In this document: positions 27,218 through 34,492 of the stretch, in pieces
Position numbering within the stretch: position 1 is the first letter of the stretch
Layout of the letters: every line of letters begins with the position of its first letter
Origin: Verrucomicrobia bacterium 12-59-8
GTDB taxonomy: Bacteria > Verrucomicrobiota > Verrucomicrobiae > Verrucomicrobiales > Verrucomicrobiaceae
NCBI GenBank assembly: GCA_002279765.1
Contig: NCCR01000003.1
Span: 1 to 64,000, forward strand
Reading direction: 5' to 3'
DNA: 64,000 nucleotides
Notes under the pieces: generated by a model
What the model saw: only the letters and a program-made list of their open reading frames with translations
The model's database searches: none
Told to the model about the DNA's origin: nothing
Made by a program: the position numbers and the translations under genes

Positions 27218-30166
27218 ATGAGCACATCACGCTTTCGCATCGCCTTTTCCTTTGCCGGAGAGAAACGGGAGTTCGTCGCCGAGGTGGCAGGGATTTTGGC
27301 GAAGGGCTTTGGCAAAGACAGGATCCTCTATGACAGTTATCATGAGGCGGAGTTTGCAGCTGTAGACCTAGCGTTTATTCTGCCTCGACTCTACAAGAGT
27401 GAGACAGACCTTGTGGTGACCGTCTTCTGTCCGAGCTATGAGAGCCAACGCTGGTGCGGCCTGGAGTGGCCTGTGATCTACTCGTTCATCAAGGATGGCG
27501 GTGAAAGGTTGAAACGGGTCATGCTCTCCCGATTTGACAGAGTGGATATCAAAGGCCTCCGCGGTCTCAGCGGCTTCATCGAGCTGGATGACAAAACGCC
27601 GAAGCAGTTTGCCGCGCTGATCCTGGAGCGCCTTGCGCTCAATGAGGGTAAGGATAAAGAGCACTATACCCGGGAGTTTATACGACATCTCTCGCCAGTC
27701 CCTCCTGTCCCCATGCCGCAGCAGTTTGCAAAGCGGATCTTGGAACAACTGGCAAGGAATGAGGGTCAGGAAAAGGGGCGTAATACGCCGGAGTTTGAGC
27801 TACAACTCCGCCTCCCCCCGCTTCCGCCCGTTCCGGAGGCGCTGACCCAGGCCATGGCATCCGGCGACTGCGTGCTGCACGCGGGAGCGGGCCTGAGCGT
27901 AGCGGCTGGCCTTCCCACCTACCGGGAGTTCATGGGCCGCATGCTAGATGAGGCTGTGCATCACAACTGGATCAGCCACACAGATGGCACCGCCTACGCC
28001 GAGGCGCTTCAAGGCAAAGACACCGGGCCAGCCATTGACCGCATCATCAGCGACCTGGAGCCCTATTCCCGCGCACTGCGGGACCATCTGGCGAACTTTT
28101 TCAGATCACCGCAGCCCGTTCTCACCCCCTTGCATGAGTCCTTATTCAGACTGCCTTTCTGCGCCGCACTCAGCGCCTGCTTTGACCGCCTGCTGGAGGA
28201 GGCCTATGCCACCCTGGAGGCACAAACACCCTTCGACCTGGAGGATCTCACTGAAAAGCTGCGGCAGAAAAAGTTTTTAATTTTGAAGCTCCAGGGCGAC
28301 ACTCTGCGGAAAGACAGCGTTCTGCTCTCCCCCTCCCAGCTTGAGGACGCCGTGCGGGACAGCCCCTTCTCCACCTGGCTGGACAACCTGTTCTTTTCCA
28401 AGACATTTGTCTTTGTGGGCCACAGCCCGGAAAGCCTAGAACAGCACCTGCGCGCGCTACAGGTGAAAAAGCGTCCGGAAGGCCGCCCACATTATCTGCT
28501 GGGACGGCCCTCCCAGGATGGCTGGGAAGCCCAGGCACGCTGGCTGGAGAAGCGCTACGGCATCATCACGCTGGATGCGAACCCCGCCAGCCTACCTGCT
28601 TTCCTCTCCACTCTGGAGAAGGACATTCAGGTAAGGCGCAGGCACAGCCGCGCCCAGCAGCAGGGCGTGGGCTTGAAACGCGTGGTGCTGGAAAACATCG
28701 GCCCGTTTGAAAGTCTGGAGCTGGCCTTGGATCCCGAATGGAACATCCTCCTCGGAGACAACGGCGTGGGTAAATCTTTTGTGCTGAAGGCCGTCGCCCT
28801 CGCCATCTGCGGGCAGGACGCCCAGGGCCACGCGCACCACCTCGTCAAAACCGGAGCCACACGCGCCGCCGTGACGATAGAAACAGACCACGCCACGTAC
28901 CGCACCGAAATCGCCCTTGGCTCGTCGCCTAGCAACACGCGGGTGACCTCAATCCCCTTTCGTCCGCTGGAGGTGGAGACCTGGCTGGCCCTGGGCTTTC
29001 CGCCGCTGCGCACCGCCGGCTGGGACCGCCGGAAGTGGGAGCTCAGCACCGTGGACATTCCCACCTCGGAGGATCTCCTTCCCCTGCTCGCCGGCGGCGT
29101 AGACCCGCGTCTGGACAAACTCAAACAGTGGCTCATCCAGCTCGACCACCGCAGCAAGGATGAGCAGCTTCAACGCAGCAAGGAGGACACCCCGCACTCC
29201 GGGGAAGGCCCCATCACCCGCCTGCTGGACGAGGTCTTTATAATGATCTCCCAGCTCGTTGAGGGCGTCACCATCCGGCGGGGAGAGGTGAACCCTCAGA
29301 CCTCCGAGATCACCGTCCATACCGATGACGGGCCACTGCCCGTAGAGGCGCTCAGCCAGGGCACGCTCTCGCTCATCGGCTGGGTCGGTGTGGTGCTGCA
29401 GCGGCTACATGAGGTTTATTGCGGAGACCCTAACCTCAACCCCCGCGAATGCTACGCGCTCGTCCTCATGGATGAGATCGACGCGCATCTGCACCCAGCC
29501 TGGCAGCAGAGTCTCGTCACCAAGCTGCGGACCATCTTTCCCAAGGTCCAGTTCATCGCCAGCACCCACTCCCCTCTCATCGTCGGCGGCATGGCGACGG
29601 ACCATATCATCCGCCTCTCCCGCGATGCCGACGGCCGCGTGCAGCGCGTGCCCATCGATGCTGACATGACGATGGGCCGCACCGACCAAATCCTCACCAC
29701 CGACCTCTTCAGCCTCCGCACCACCCTGGACCAGCACACCCAGGACCTCATGGCCGAATACCAGACCCTGCTCGGCAAGAAGAAACGCACCAGCGAGGAA
29801 GACGCGCGCTTCCAGCAGGTGCGCACCCTGCTCCATTCCCGCGTCCCCCCTGTCGCCGAGAGCCTGGAGGAGCGCCGCGCCACTGCCGGAAAGCTGACGC
29901 AACTTGTGAGCGCCATGAACGAGCAACAGCCCGGAGAGGCCATGCAACTCGCCTTACAACATCAGAGTTTAACTAAGGAGATCGCTTCTATAGAAAAAAA
30001 TATACTTCTTATACAGGATGAGCTTAGGCTTAAAGCAAGACCTAGCATACATCCACTATTGCATAAATCATTAGCCGTTTGGGAACGAGAAAAAAAGAAA
30101 GCTTGTCAATCACTCCAAACCTGTGAGGCAAAATTAAACGCTCTCCGTGCTAAATCTAGGCCATGA
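27218..30166 (+). CDS. TIR-SIR2-PtuA-like ATPase fusion (predicted anti-phage defence protein)
   Basis: This 982-residue protein, started at the ATG at 27218 (a TTG at 27104 would add 38 unlikely residues), has three modules. Residues 5-140 are a TIR domain (FRIAFSFAGEKREFV; ESQRWCGLEW with probable catalytic Glu83). Residues 205-470 are a SIR2-like domain (HAGAGLSVAAGLPTYREF). Residues 485-830 are an SMC/RecF-like ATPase with Walker A GDNGVGKS 513-520, LSQG 712-715, LVLMDEID 748-755 and STHSP 782-786, followed by a PtuA-like helical tail. The stop overlaps the HNH gene by ATGA. Septu PtuA is the closest known relative of the ATPase; TIR and SIR2 domains deplete NAD+ in other systems. The usual SIR2 catalytic Asn and His appear replaced (Cys321, Gln359). 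Confidence 0.85.
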   Translation: MSTSRFRIAFSFAGEKREFVAEVAGILAKGFGKDRILYDSYHEAEFAAVDLAFILPRLYKSETDLVVTVFCPSYESQRWCGLEWPVIYSFIKDGGERLKRVMLSRFDRVDIKGLRGLSGFIELDDKTPKQFAALILERLALNEGKDKEHYTREFIRHLSPVPPVPMPQQFAKRILEQLARNEGQEKGRNTPEFELQLRLPPLPPVPEALTQAMASGDCVLHAGAGLSVAAGLPTYREFMGRMLDEAVHHNWISHTDGTAYAEALQGKDTGPAIDRIISDLEPYSRALRDHLANFFRSPQPVLTPLHESLFRLPFCAALSACFDRLLEEAYATLEAQTPFDLEDLTEKLRQKKFLILKLQGDTLRKDSVLLSPSQLEDAVRDSPFSTWLDNLFFSKTFVFVGHSPESLEQHLRALQVKKRPEGRPHYLLGRPSQDGWEAQARWLEKRYGIITLDANPASLPAFLSTLEKDIQVRRRHSRAQQQGVGLKRVVLENIGPFESLELALDPEWNILLGDNGVGKSFVLKAVALAICGQDAQGHAHHLVKTGATRAAVTIETDHATYRTEIALGSSPSNTRVTSIPFRPLEVETWLALGFPPLRTAGWDRRKWELSTVDIPTSEDLLPLLAGGVDPRLDKLKQWLIQLDHRSKDEQLQRSKEDTPHSGEGPITRLLDEVFIMISQLVEGVTIRRGEVNPQTSEITVHTDDGPLPVEALSQGTLSLIGWVGVVLQRLHEVYCGDPNLNPRECYALVLMDEIDAHLHPAWQQSLVTKLRTIFPKVQFIASTHSPLIVGGMATDHIIRLSRDADGRVQRVPIDADMTMGRTDQILTTDLFSLRTTLDQHTQDLMAEYQTLLGKKKRTSEEDARFQQVRTLLHSRVPPVAESLEERRATAGKLTQLVSAMNEQQPGEAMQLALQHQSLTKEIASIEKNILLIQDELRLKARPSIHPLLHKSLAVWEREKKKACQSLQTCEAKLNALRAKSRP
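27605..27835 (+). repeat. Internal tandem duplication in the TIR-SIR2 linker
   Basis: Two ~36-38 residue units lie between the TIR and SIR2 domains: residues 130-165 (QFAALILERLALNEG...SPVPPVP) and 169-206 (QFAKRILEQLARNEG...LPPLPPVP). Each is a helix followed by a Pro-rich strap. The DNA copies (27605-27712, 27722-27835) are diverged, so the duplication is not recent. It lengthens the connection between the two modules. Confidence 0.8.
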
Positions 30167-31098
30167 TCCCCGTCCGCTTCAACCCCCAGCAACTCGCCGG
30201 GCCCCTCAAGGCCGAGTGGGACCAATGGCAGCTCAAGGCCGAGGCCGCCACACTGCGTGTGATCAATGCGTGGGAGGACTGGCGCGCTCAGGGGTCCACC
30301 GGCAAGTTTGCCTATGAATGGGAGCAAGGCATCTGGAGCGAGCTGAAGGAGTGGCTCCTGAAAAACATCTTCCACGGCAAGTGCGCCTACTGCGAGACCC
30401 GCGAGGCCCGCTCCCCCTACCACGCCGAGCACTTCCGGCCCAAAGGGCGCGTGCGCTTTCAGGCGGTGGGCATCGCCCTCAAACGCCGCCTGCAAGGCGC
30501 CCGTACTCAGGACGAGGACGGCCTGGAGATGGATCATCCAGGCTACTTCTGGCTCGCCTACCATTGGCAGAATCTCCTGCCCTCCTGCAACAATTGTAAT
30601 TCTGCCCGCGGCAAGAACGACCAGTTCCCCGTGGGCGGGAAGTATGTGGCCGTCACACGCCTGAACCCCGCAGAGATTACCGCGCTTCGCCACAACCAAA
30701 CGCCCAGCCCCACCCGTGCTGACGTATACTACCTGCACCCTGAGGATCTCGACTTGCGCGAACAGCATGTACTGCTGCACCCATACATCGACGACCCGGA
30801 GCAGCACTTGGTGTTTGGGGAATTCGGTATCGTCGCCGCCCGCAACGCCAGCCCCATGGGCGAGGCCTCCATCCAAGTTTACGACCTCGAGGCCGAGGCG
30901 CTGCGAATTGCAAGGCAGAGCGAATGTGAAAAGGCTCTGGCCAAATTTATCGCTGCATTCCTCGCCGCAAACGGCAGTATTGCTTCCAAGAGCCTTGCCG
31001 CCCAAACAGCCATTCAGGATTACATTGATGGAAGGCTGCCGTATTCGGCCGCAGTCCTAGGTTACCTCCGTCTTTGTCCCCTGGGGCTCAATCCATGA
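30163..31098 (+). CDS. HNH endonuclease, PtuB-like (predicted defence effector)
   Basis: A 311-residue protein with a zinc-supported HNH nuclease: first knuckle CAYC at residues 74-77, metal/catalytic pair AEHFRPKG (Glu89-His90), then NLLPSCNNCNSARGKND with the second knuckle 142-145 and Asn137/Asn146. This arrangement (CxxC, EHFRPK, CNxCN-GK-FP) is that of HNH proteins paired with RecF-like ATPases in Septu (PtuB) and related retron effectors. The start overlaps the ATPase gene stop (ATGA), indicating tight co-translation. It probably cuts nucleic acid when released or activated by the ATPase. Target and trigger are not readable. A terminator-like hairpin follows. Confidence 0.85.
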   Translation: MIPVRFNPQQLAGPLKAEWDQWQLKAEAATLRVINAWEDWRAQGSTGKFAYEWEQGIWSELKEWLLKNIFHGKCAYCETREARSPYHAEHFRPKGRVRFQAVGIALKRRLQGARTQDEDGLEMDHPGYFWLAYHWQNLLPSCNNCNSARGKNDQFPVGGKYVAVTRLNPAEITALRHNQTPSPTRADVYYLHPEDLDLREQHVLLHPYIDDPEQHLVFGEFGIVAARNASPMGEASIQVYDLEAEALRIARQSECEKALAKFIAAFLAANGSIASKSLAAQTAIQDYIDGRLPYSAAVLGYLRLCPLGLNP

Positions 31099-31110
31099 AG
31101 CCCACAGCCT

Positions 31111-31137
31111 AGTGCTTCATAGACTAAGCACTCTTTT
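31111..31137 (+). terminator. Probable terminator of the defence operon
   Basis: A perfect 7-bp stem AGTGCTT / AAGCACT (31111-31117, 31126-31132) with an 8-base loop is followed by CTTTT. It lies 12 bp after the HNH stop codon and before the convergent thioredoxin-like gene. The T-run is short, so efficiency is uncertain. Confidence 0.55.
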
Positions 31138-31156
31138 GCCAATGCCTAATCCCCCT

Positions 31157-32209
31157 CTATTTCCCTGCAAATATCTGCGCCACCATCGCATCCAAAGACC
31201 CATTTTTGATCGCGATCACGCCCTTGGGGTCGATGAGATAGAGGGTGGGGAAGTTCCGCAAATTATACAGCGTCGTGTTCGGCCCGCTGCTGGTGTTGTC
31301 GAGCACGTTGCGGAAGCTGACATTGTAATCAGCGAGCGCTTTTTTGGCCTCGGTCTCGATGTCGGTGTTCACGCCGATGACGACGGCGTTTTTGTCTTTG
31401 AGCTGTTCAGCGGCCTGATTCATCAGCGGCAGAGTGCCGTGGCAGGCATGGCACCAGCCACCCCAGAAGATGACGATGACGTATTTGCCGCGGTAGTCGC
31501 TGAGCTTGAACTCCACGCCATCGGCATCTTTGCCCTCGATCTCCGGTGCTTCACACCCCACCTGCAGATTGGTCATTTCAAAGAACATTTTAGCGACAGA
31601 ATCAGAGAGCTTGAAGCCCTGGATGGTCACGTCTTCATAATCGGCGTAAAGCCGCTGAAAGCACTCAAGCGCCTTGCTCTTCGAGGCAGTGGCGGAGACG
31701 CGGTCGGCAGAGGCATCGAAGTTTTTGAAATGGATGGCACCGAGGGCATAGAGCGCCGCAGCTTTTTCGTCGCGATGGGTGTTCTTCTCGATCACGGCCT
31801 TGAGCACCGGCTCGGCTGGCAGGCCGTGGTATTCGAGCTGCTTCACGGCTTCGGCGATGCCCGCGCGATCCGCAAAGGTCGTGCCGAGCATTTTGAGCGC
31901 CTCCTGGCCTTCAGGGAAACCCGCCGCGCCCATCACCAACCAGTTCACCCCATTCACCACATCCGGCTGGTCCAGGTTCGCCTGCACCAGCTTCATCATC
32001 TTCGTGGCATAAGGACCGGCGCTAGGAATGCTGGCGCGATACTGGTTCTTCTCCTCCTCGGTGGCCGCAGCGATGAGCTTCTGCGTGTTGGCGCGGACTG
32101 AGTTTTCGTATTCATCAATGATCGTGCGGATCTCCGTGGCCAGCGGTGAGGCCGGAGTCTGAGCCAGGATGGAGACGATGGACAGCAGAAGGAGGACGAT
32201 GGATCTCAT
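31157..32209 (-). CDS. Secreted TlpA-like thioredoxin-family protein
   Basis: About 350 residues from the ATG at 32209 (or 354 from 32221) with a signal peptide (VLLLLSIVSILAQ). The first ~210 residues are helical, with no clear domain. The C-terminal ~135 residues are a thioredoxin fold of the AhpC-TSA/redoxin type, opening CEAPEIEGKDADGVEFKLSDYRGK and carrying the active site WCHAC in place of the usual WCxxC. The cis-Pro segment is NFPTLYLID. It probably acts in periplasmic disulfide or peroxide chemistry. It follows the CAP protein gene by a few bases and may share its transcript. Confidence 0.82.
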   Translation of the reverse strand: MRSIVLLLLSIVSILAQTPASPLATEIRTIIDEYENSVRANTQKLIAAATEEEKNQYRASIPSAGPYATKMMKLVQANLDQPDVVNGVNWLVMGAAGFPEGQEALKMLGTTFADRAGIAEAVKQLEYHGLPAEPVLKAVIEKNTHRDEKAAALYALGAIHFKNFDASADRVSATASKSKALECFQRLYADYEDVTIQGFKLSDSVAKMFFEMTNLQVGCEAPEIEGKDADGVEFKLSDYRGKYVIVIFWGGWCHACHGTLPLMNQAAEQLKDKNAVVIGVNTDIETEAKKALADYNVSFRNVLDNTSSGPNTTLYNLRNFPTLYLIDPKGVIAIKNGSLDAMVAQIFAGK

Positions 32210-32214
32210 GTGAA

Positions 32215-33363
32215 TCAGCAAAGAAATCGGCGTGATCGAAACCCCAGCAACGACAGGCCAGCGATAAGGCTAAGCAACAGACTGCCCGGCTCAGGAACCA
32301 CGACAAACGACTCATAGACATTGTCATACACCAGCACCGGCACTCCATAATTATCCGTATGCTCCGTGAGGATGAAGGTTTGTGCCGCGAGCCCGGTGTC
32401 AGGTGCCTCCACACGATAGACCGTGCCATCGGTCAGACCGATGAGGGTGATGTTGTAACCGCCAGCGCTGTTGCTGAATCCGCTGGCCACAAGAATTCCG
32501 CTGGTGTCGTTGTAAACATTGATCGCCCTGCCCGCAAGACCTTCGCCTGGCGTGTAAAAGGCATCCGCCAAGATCGTGTCCTGAAACACCGATCCTGTCA
32601 GAATGGCATCTGATATGTAATTGATACCGTCATACCGGAACTGAGAGGCCAGGTGCTCGGTGATGACGTACGGCCCGGTGGCGGTGGCGTTGGTCCCTGG
32701 AATCGAGATGTCTTGGAAACCGATGCCGATTTCCTTCATGCTTGAATTCAGCAGCAAATCGCGGTGCCCGGCGGGGTTCTGAATGCCATTGCCGTAACCT
32801 GCCGTCGCTCCATTGCCATCTCCCCAGTCGATCACGAATCCAGCATGGGCATGAAGCGGAGATTGCGCAGTGGCAAATAGGTTTTCGCCGACATTCAACC
32901 AGTTGGCCCCATAACCTCCATTCTGAATGCGCTGGTCCAGGCTGATGCCGTCCAATGAGTGCGCCTGCTGGTCGGCTGTCACCATCAGATTGGAATAATT
33001 CGTGGCCGACACATTCAAAGCGCTGTTCCATGCCAACGGTGGAGCTGCCACAAGACTGGAAAACTGCGCGGCCAAATCAGACGCGCTGGTGCCAAAAAAG
33101 TTCAACGCATACGCGATGCTGGGATCGTTCGACTTGGTCCCGTCCCACACCCCTGGGGAGGAAAAATTGACCAGATTGGCGAGTTCCCCCTGGGGATCCA
33201 TGCGGAAGCGATTGGTCAGTTCCAGCAGGTATTGCTGCTCTGCGGTCGGATCAGCGCCAGCCGCCATGCCGGGCAGCAACACGGCTGCACACAGCACGCC
33301 CGCGCACCAGCTTCGCCCGAGGTGGTGTGTCGTATTGCGCAAAACTGACGCGGAATGATTCAC
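32215..33363 (-). CDS. Secreted CAP-domain protein with PEP-CTERM sorting signal
   Basis: About 382 residues from a GTG at 33363; an upstream ATG frame to 33555 lacks signal-peptide character and overlaps the divergent gene. The signal peptide (CAGVLCAAVLLPGMAAGA) precedes a CAP/SCP-like domain: YLLELTNRFRMDP, HSLDGISLDQRI, NVGENLFA, GHRDLLLNSSMKEIGIGF. A beta-rich region follows. The C-terminus is a PEP-CTERM signal (VPEPGS, hydrophobic helix, RSRR), which implies an exosortase-type export route. A TATAAT lies at 33387-33382 on this strand just upstream. The CAP function (protease, lipid binding or other) is unknown. Confidence 0.82.
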   Translation of the reverse strand: MNHSASVLRNTTHHLGRSWCAGVLCAAVLLPGMAAGADPTAEQQYLLELTNRFRMDPQGELANLVNFSSPGVWDGTKSNDPSIAYALNFFGTSASDLAAQFSSLVAAPPLAWNSALNVSATNYSNLMVTADQQAHSLDGISLDQRIQNGGYGANWLNVGENLFATAQSPLHAHAGFVIDWGDGNGATAGYGNGIQNPAGHRDLLLNSSMKEIGIGFQDISIPGTNATATGPYVITEHLASQFRYDGINYISDAILTGSVFQDTILADAFYTPGEGLAGRAINVYNDTSGILVASGFSNSAGGYNITLIGLTDGTVYRVEAPDTGLAAQTFILTEHTDNYGVPVLVYDNVYESFVVVPEPGSLLLSLIAGLSLLGFRSRRFLC

Positions 33364-33430
33364 TTCTATTAACTTATAATAATTATAACACACTGCCAAG
33401 CCTGTTTCATTCAGAGTCACGAGAATCGTC

Positions 33431-33447
33431 ACTTTGCACCGCAAAGT
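33431..33447. promoter_or_regulatory. 17-bp palindrome, operator candidate copy 1
   Basis: ACTTTGC-ACC-GCAAAGT is a perfect 7-bp inverted repeat 41 bp upstream of the start at 33488. It matches the pattern ACTTTG-N5-CAAAGT found twice more in this cluster. Confidence 0.65.
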
Positions 33448-33463
33448 TTTACTTGCACCATTT

Positions 33464-33480
33464 ACTTTGGCGCGCAAAGT
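33464..33480. promoter_or_regulatory. 17-bp palindrome, operator candidate copy 2
   Basis: ACTTTG-GCGCG-CAAAGT is a 6-bp inverted repeat centred 33 bp from copy 1 (about three helical turns) and 8 bp upstream of the ATG at 33488. Two sites on one DNA face suggest cooperative binding of a dimeric winged-helix repressor. Confidence 0.65.
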
Positions 33481-33487
33481 AAAGCGC

Positions 33488-34144
33488 ATGAGCACGACTG
33501 AAGCCGCCTTGGAGAATCTCCGCATCATCCGTTCCCTGATGGAAAAGGCGCACATCTACCGCGCCGTCTCCGCACCTGCGGCACTCACTGGTGGTGTTTT
33601 AGCACTCGTCGCCTCCGGATGGCCGGTCTGGCATGCCGTTGCAAACCAGGGCGACGCCGCAATGTGCGACATGTGCTTCCTGGAGGTCTGGCTCCTTATT
33701 CTCGCCATCGCCTCGGCCTTGAATGTTTTTCTGCTAGCCAAAGAGGCCAGACGCCGCAGCCAGCCTTTCGTTTCCGCTGGCATGCGCATGGCTTTGCGCG
33801 CCTTTGTACCGCCGCTGCTCGTGGGTGGCTGTGTCGGCATTGGCTTGATCGTGTTTTTGCACAATCTCACTCTGGCCGCGCTCATTTGGGCGCTTTGCTA
33901 CGGTCTCGCGCTGCTCAGCACGGCCAGCTTTTCGCCACGCTCGTTGGTCCGCCTTGGCTGGGCTTTCGTGATCACCGGGCTGCTCACCTTCTTCGTCTGG
34001 GCCGCTTGCAGCGACGTGCGCCTGCTCTCCAGCGACCTCGGCCCCGCGTCTCTTGTCATGGGCCTTACCTTCGGCCTGCTGCATGTCGTTTATGCCATGG
34101 CCGTTTTCCTCAGCACCCAACCTGCGGAGGTGCAGCCGAAATGA
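33488..34144 (+). CDS. Polytopic membrane protein of unknown function
   Basis: A 218-residue protein from the ATG at 33488. It has an N-terminal amphipathic stretch and six likely membrane helices (near residues 28-48, 60-80, 100-125, 128-145, 155-175 and 185-205). The motif AAMCDMCFLEVW is Cys-rich. No family is recognised with confidence. Its stop overlaps the winged-helix gene start (ATGA), so the two are translationally coupled; pairs of small membrane proteins with winged-helix regulators occur elsewhere. Two palindromic sites precede it. Confidence 0.75.
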   Translation: MSTTEAALENLRIIRSLMEKAHIYRAVSAPAALTGGVLALVASGWPVWHAVANQGDAAMCDMCFLEVWLLILAIASALNVFLLAKEARRRSQPFVSAGMRMALRAFVPPLLVGGCVGIGLIVFLHNLTLAALIWALCYGLALLSTASFSPRSLVRLGWAFVITGLLTFFVWAACSDVRLLSSDLGPASLVMGLTFGLLHVVYAMAVFLSTQPAEVQPK

Positions 34145-34443
34145 TCGACTTCGATCAAATTGACAAGCTCATTCACGAAAAGGGCCGCCTCTCCATCATG
34201 ACGCTGCTCTCCACACGCGGCGAATGGGCCTTTCAGGATCTCAAGGCAGAACTCAGCATGAGCGACGGTAACCTCATCTCCCACCTCCGCACCCTCGGTA
34301 CTGCCGGTTACATCAAGGAAACCCGCGACGAATCCGGCACCCGCCCACGCACCAGCTACGAACTCACCCCCGCCGGTCGCACGGCCTTCAAAAACTACGT
34401 CGAAGTGCTCGGTGAGATCGTCAAAGCCGCCCAGCAGACCTGA
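34141..34443 (+). CDS. Winged-helix transcriptional regulator
   Basis: A 100-residue protein made almost entirely of one winged helix-turn-helix: RLSIMTLLSTRGEWAFQDLKAELSMSDGNLISHLRTLGTAGYIKETR, then the wing and a C-terminal dimerisation helix. This resembles the MarR/ArsR-like 'winged helix DNA-binding domain' family of small regulators. No metal-binding Cys cluster is seen. It is coupled to the membrane protein gene before it. The three ACTTTG-N5-CAAAGT palindromes upstream of its own operon and of ispH are its most likely binding sites. Confidence 0.82.
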   Translation: MIDFDQIDKLIHEKGRLSIMTLLSTRGEWAFQDLKAELSMSDGNLISHLRTLGTAGYIKETRDESGTRPRTSYELTPAGRTAFKNYVEVLGEIVKAAQQT

Positions 34444-34465
34444 TAATGTCCTTTTTTGCCCATTC

Positions 34466-34482
34466 ACTTTGCCCCACAAAGC
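34466..34482. promoter_or_regulatory. 17-bp palindrome, operator candidate copy 3 (ispH)
   Basis: ACTTTG-CCCCA-CAAAGC matches the two upstream sites except for the final base. It lies 10 bp before the ispH start at 34493 and 22 bp after the regulator stop. This puts ispH and the diiron gene under possible separate control of the same regulator. Confidence 0.6.
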
Positions 34483-34492
34483 TAACAACACC

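Noticed and set aside
26937..27221. Open frame of 94 codons before the TIR gene
   Set aside because: No recognisable protein features, Pro/His/Ser-rich shadow-like composition, and it would overlap the TIR start. Treated as non-coding.
33373..33390. TATAAT/TTATAA cluster as a certain promoter of the CAP gene
   Set aside because: A TATAAT is present on the minus strand at 33387-33382, but no -35 at good spacing is found and the leader would be very short, so it is mentioned only with the gene.
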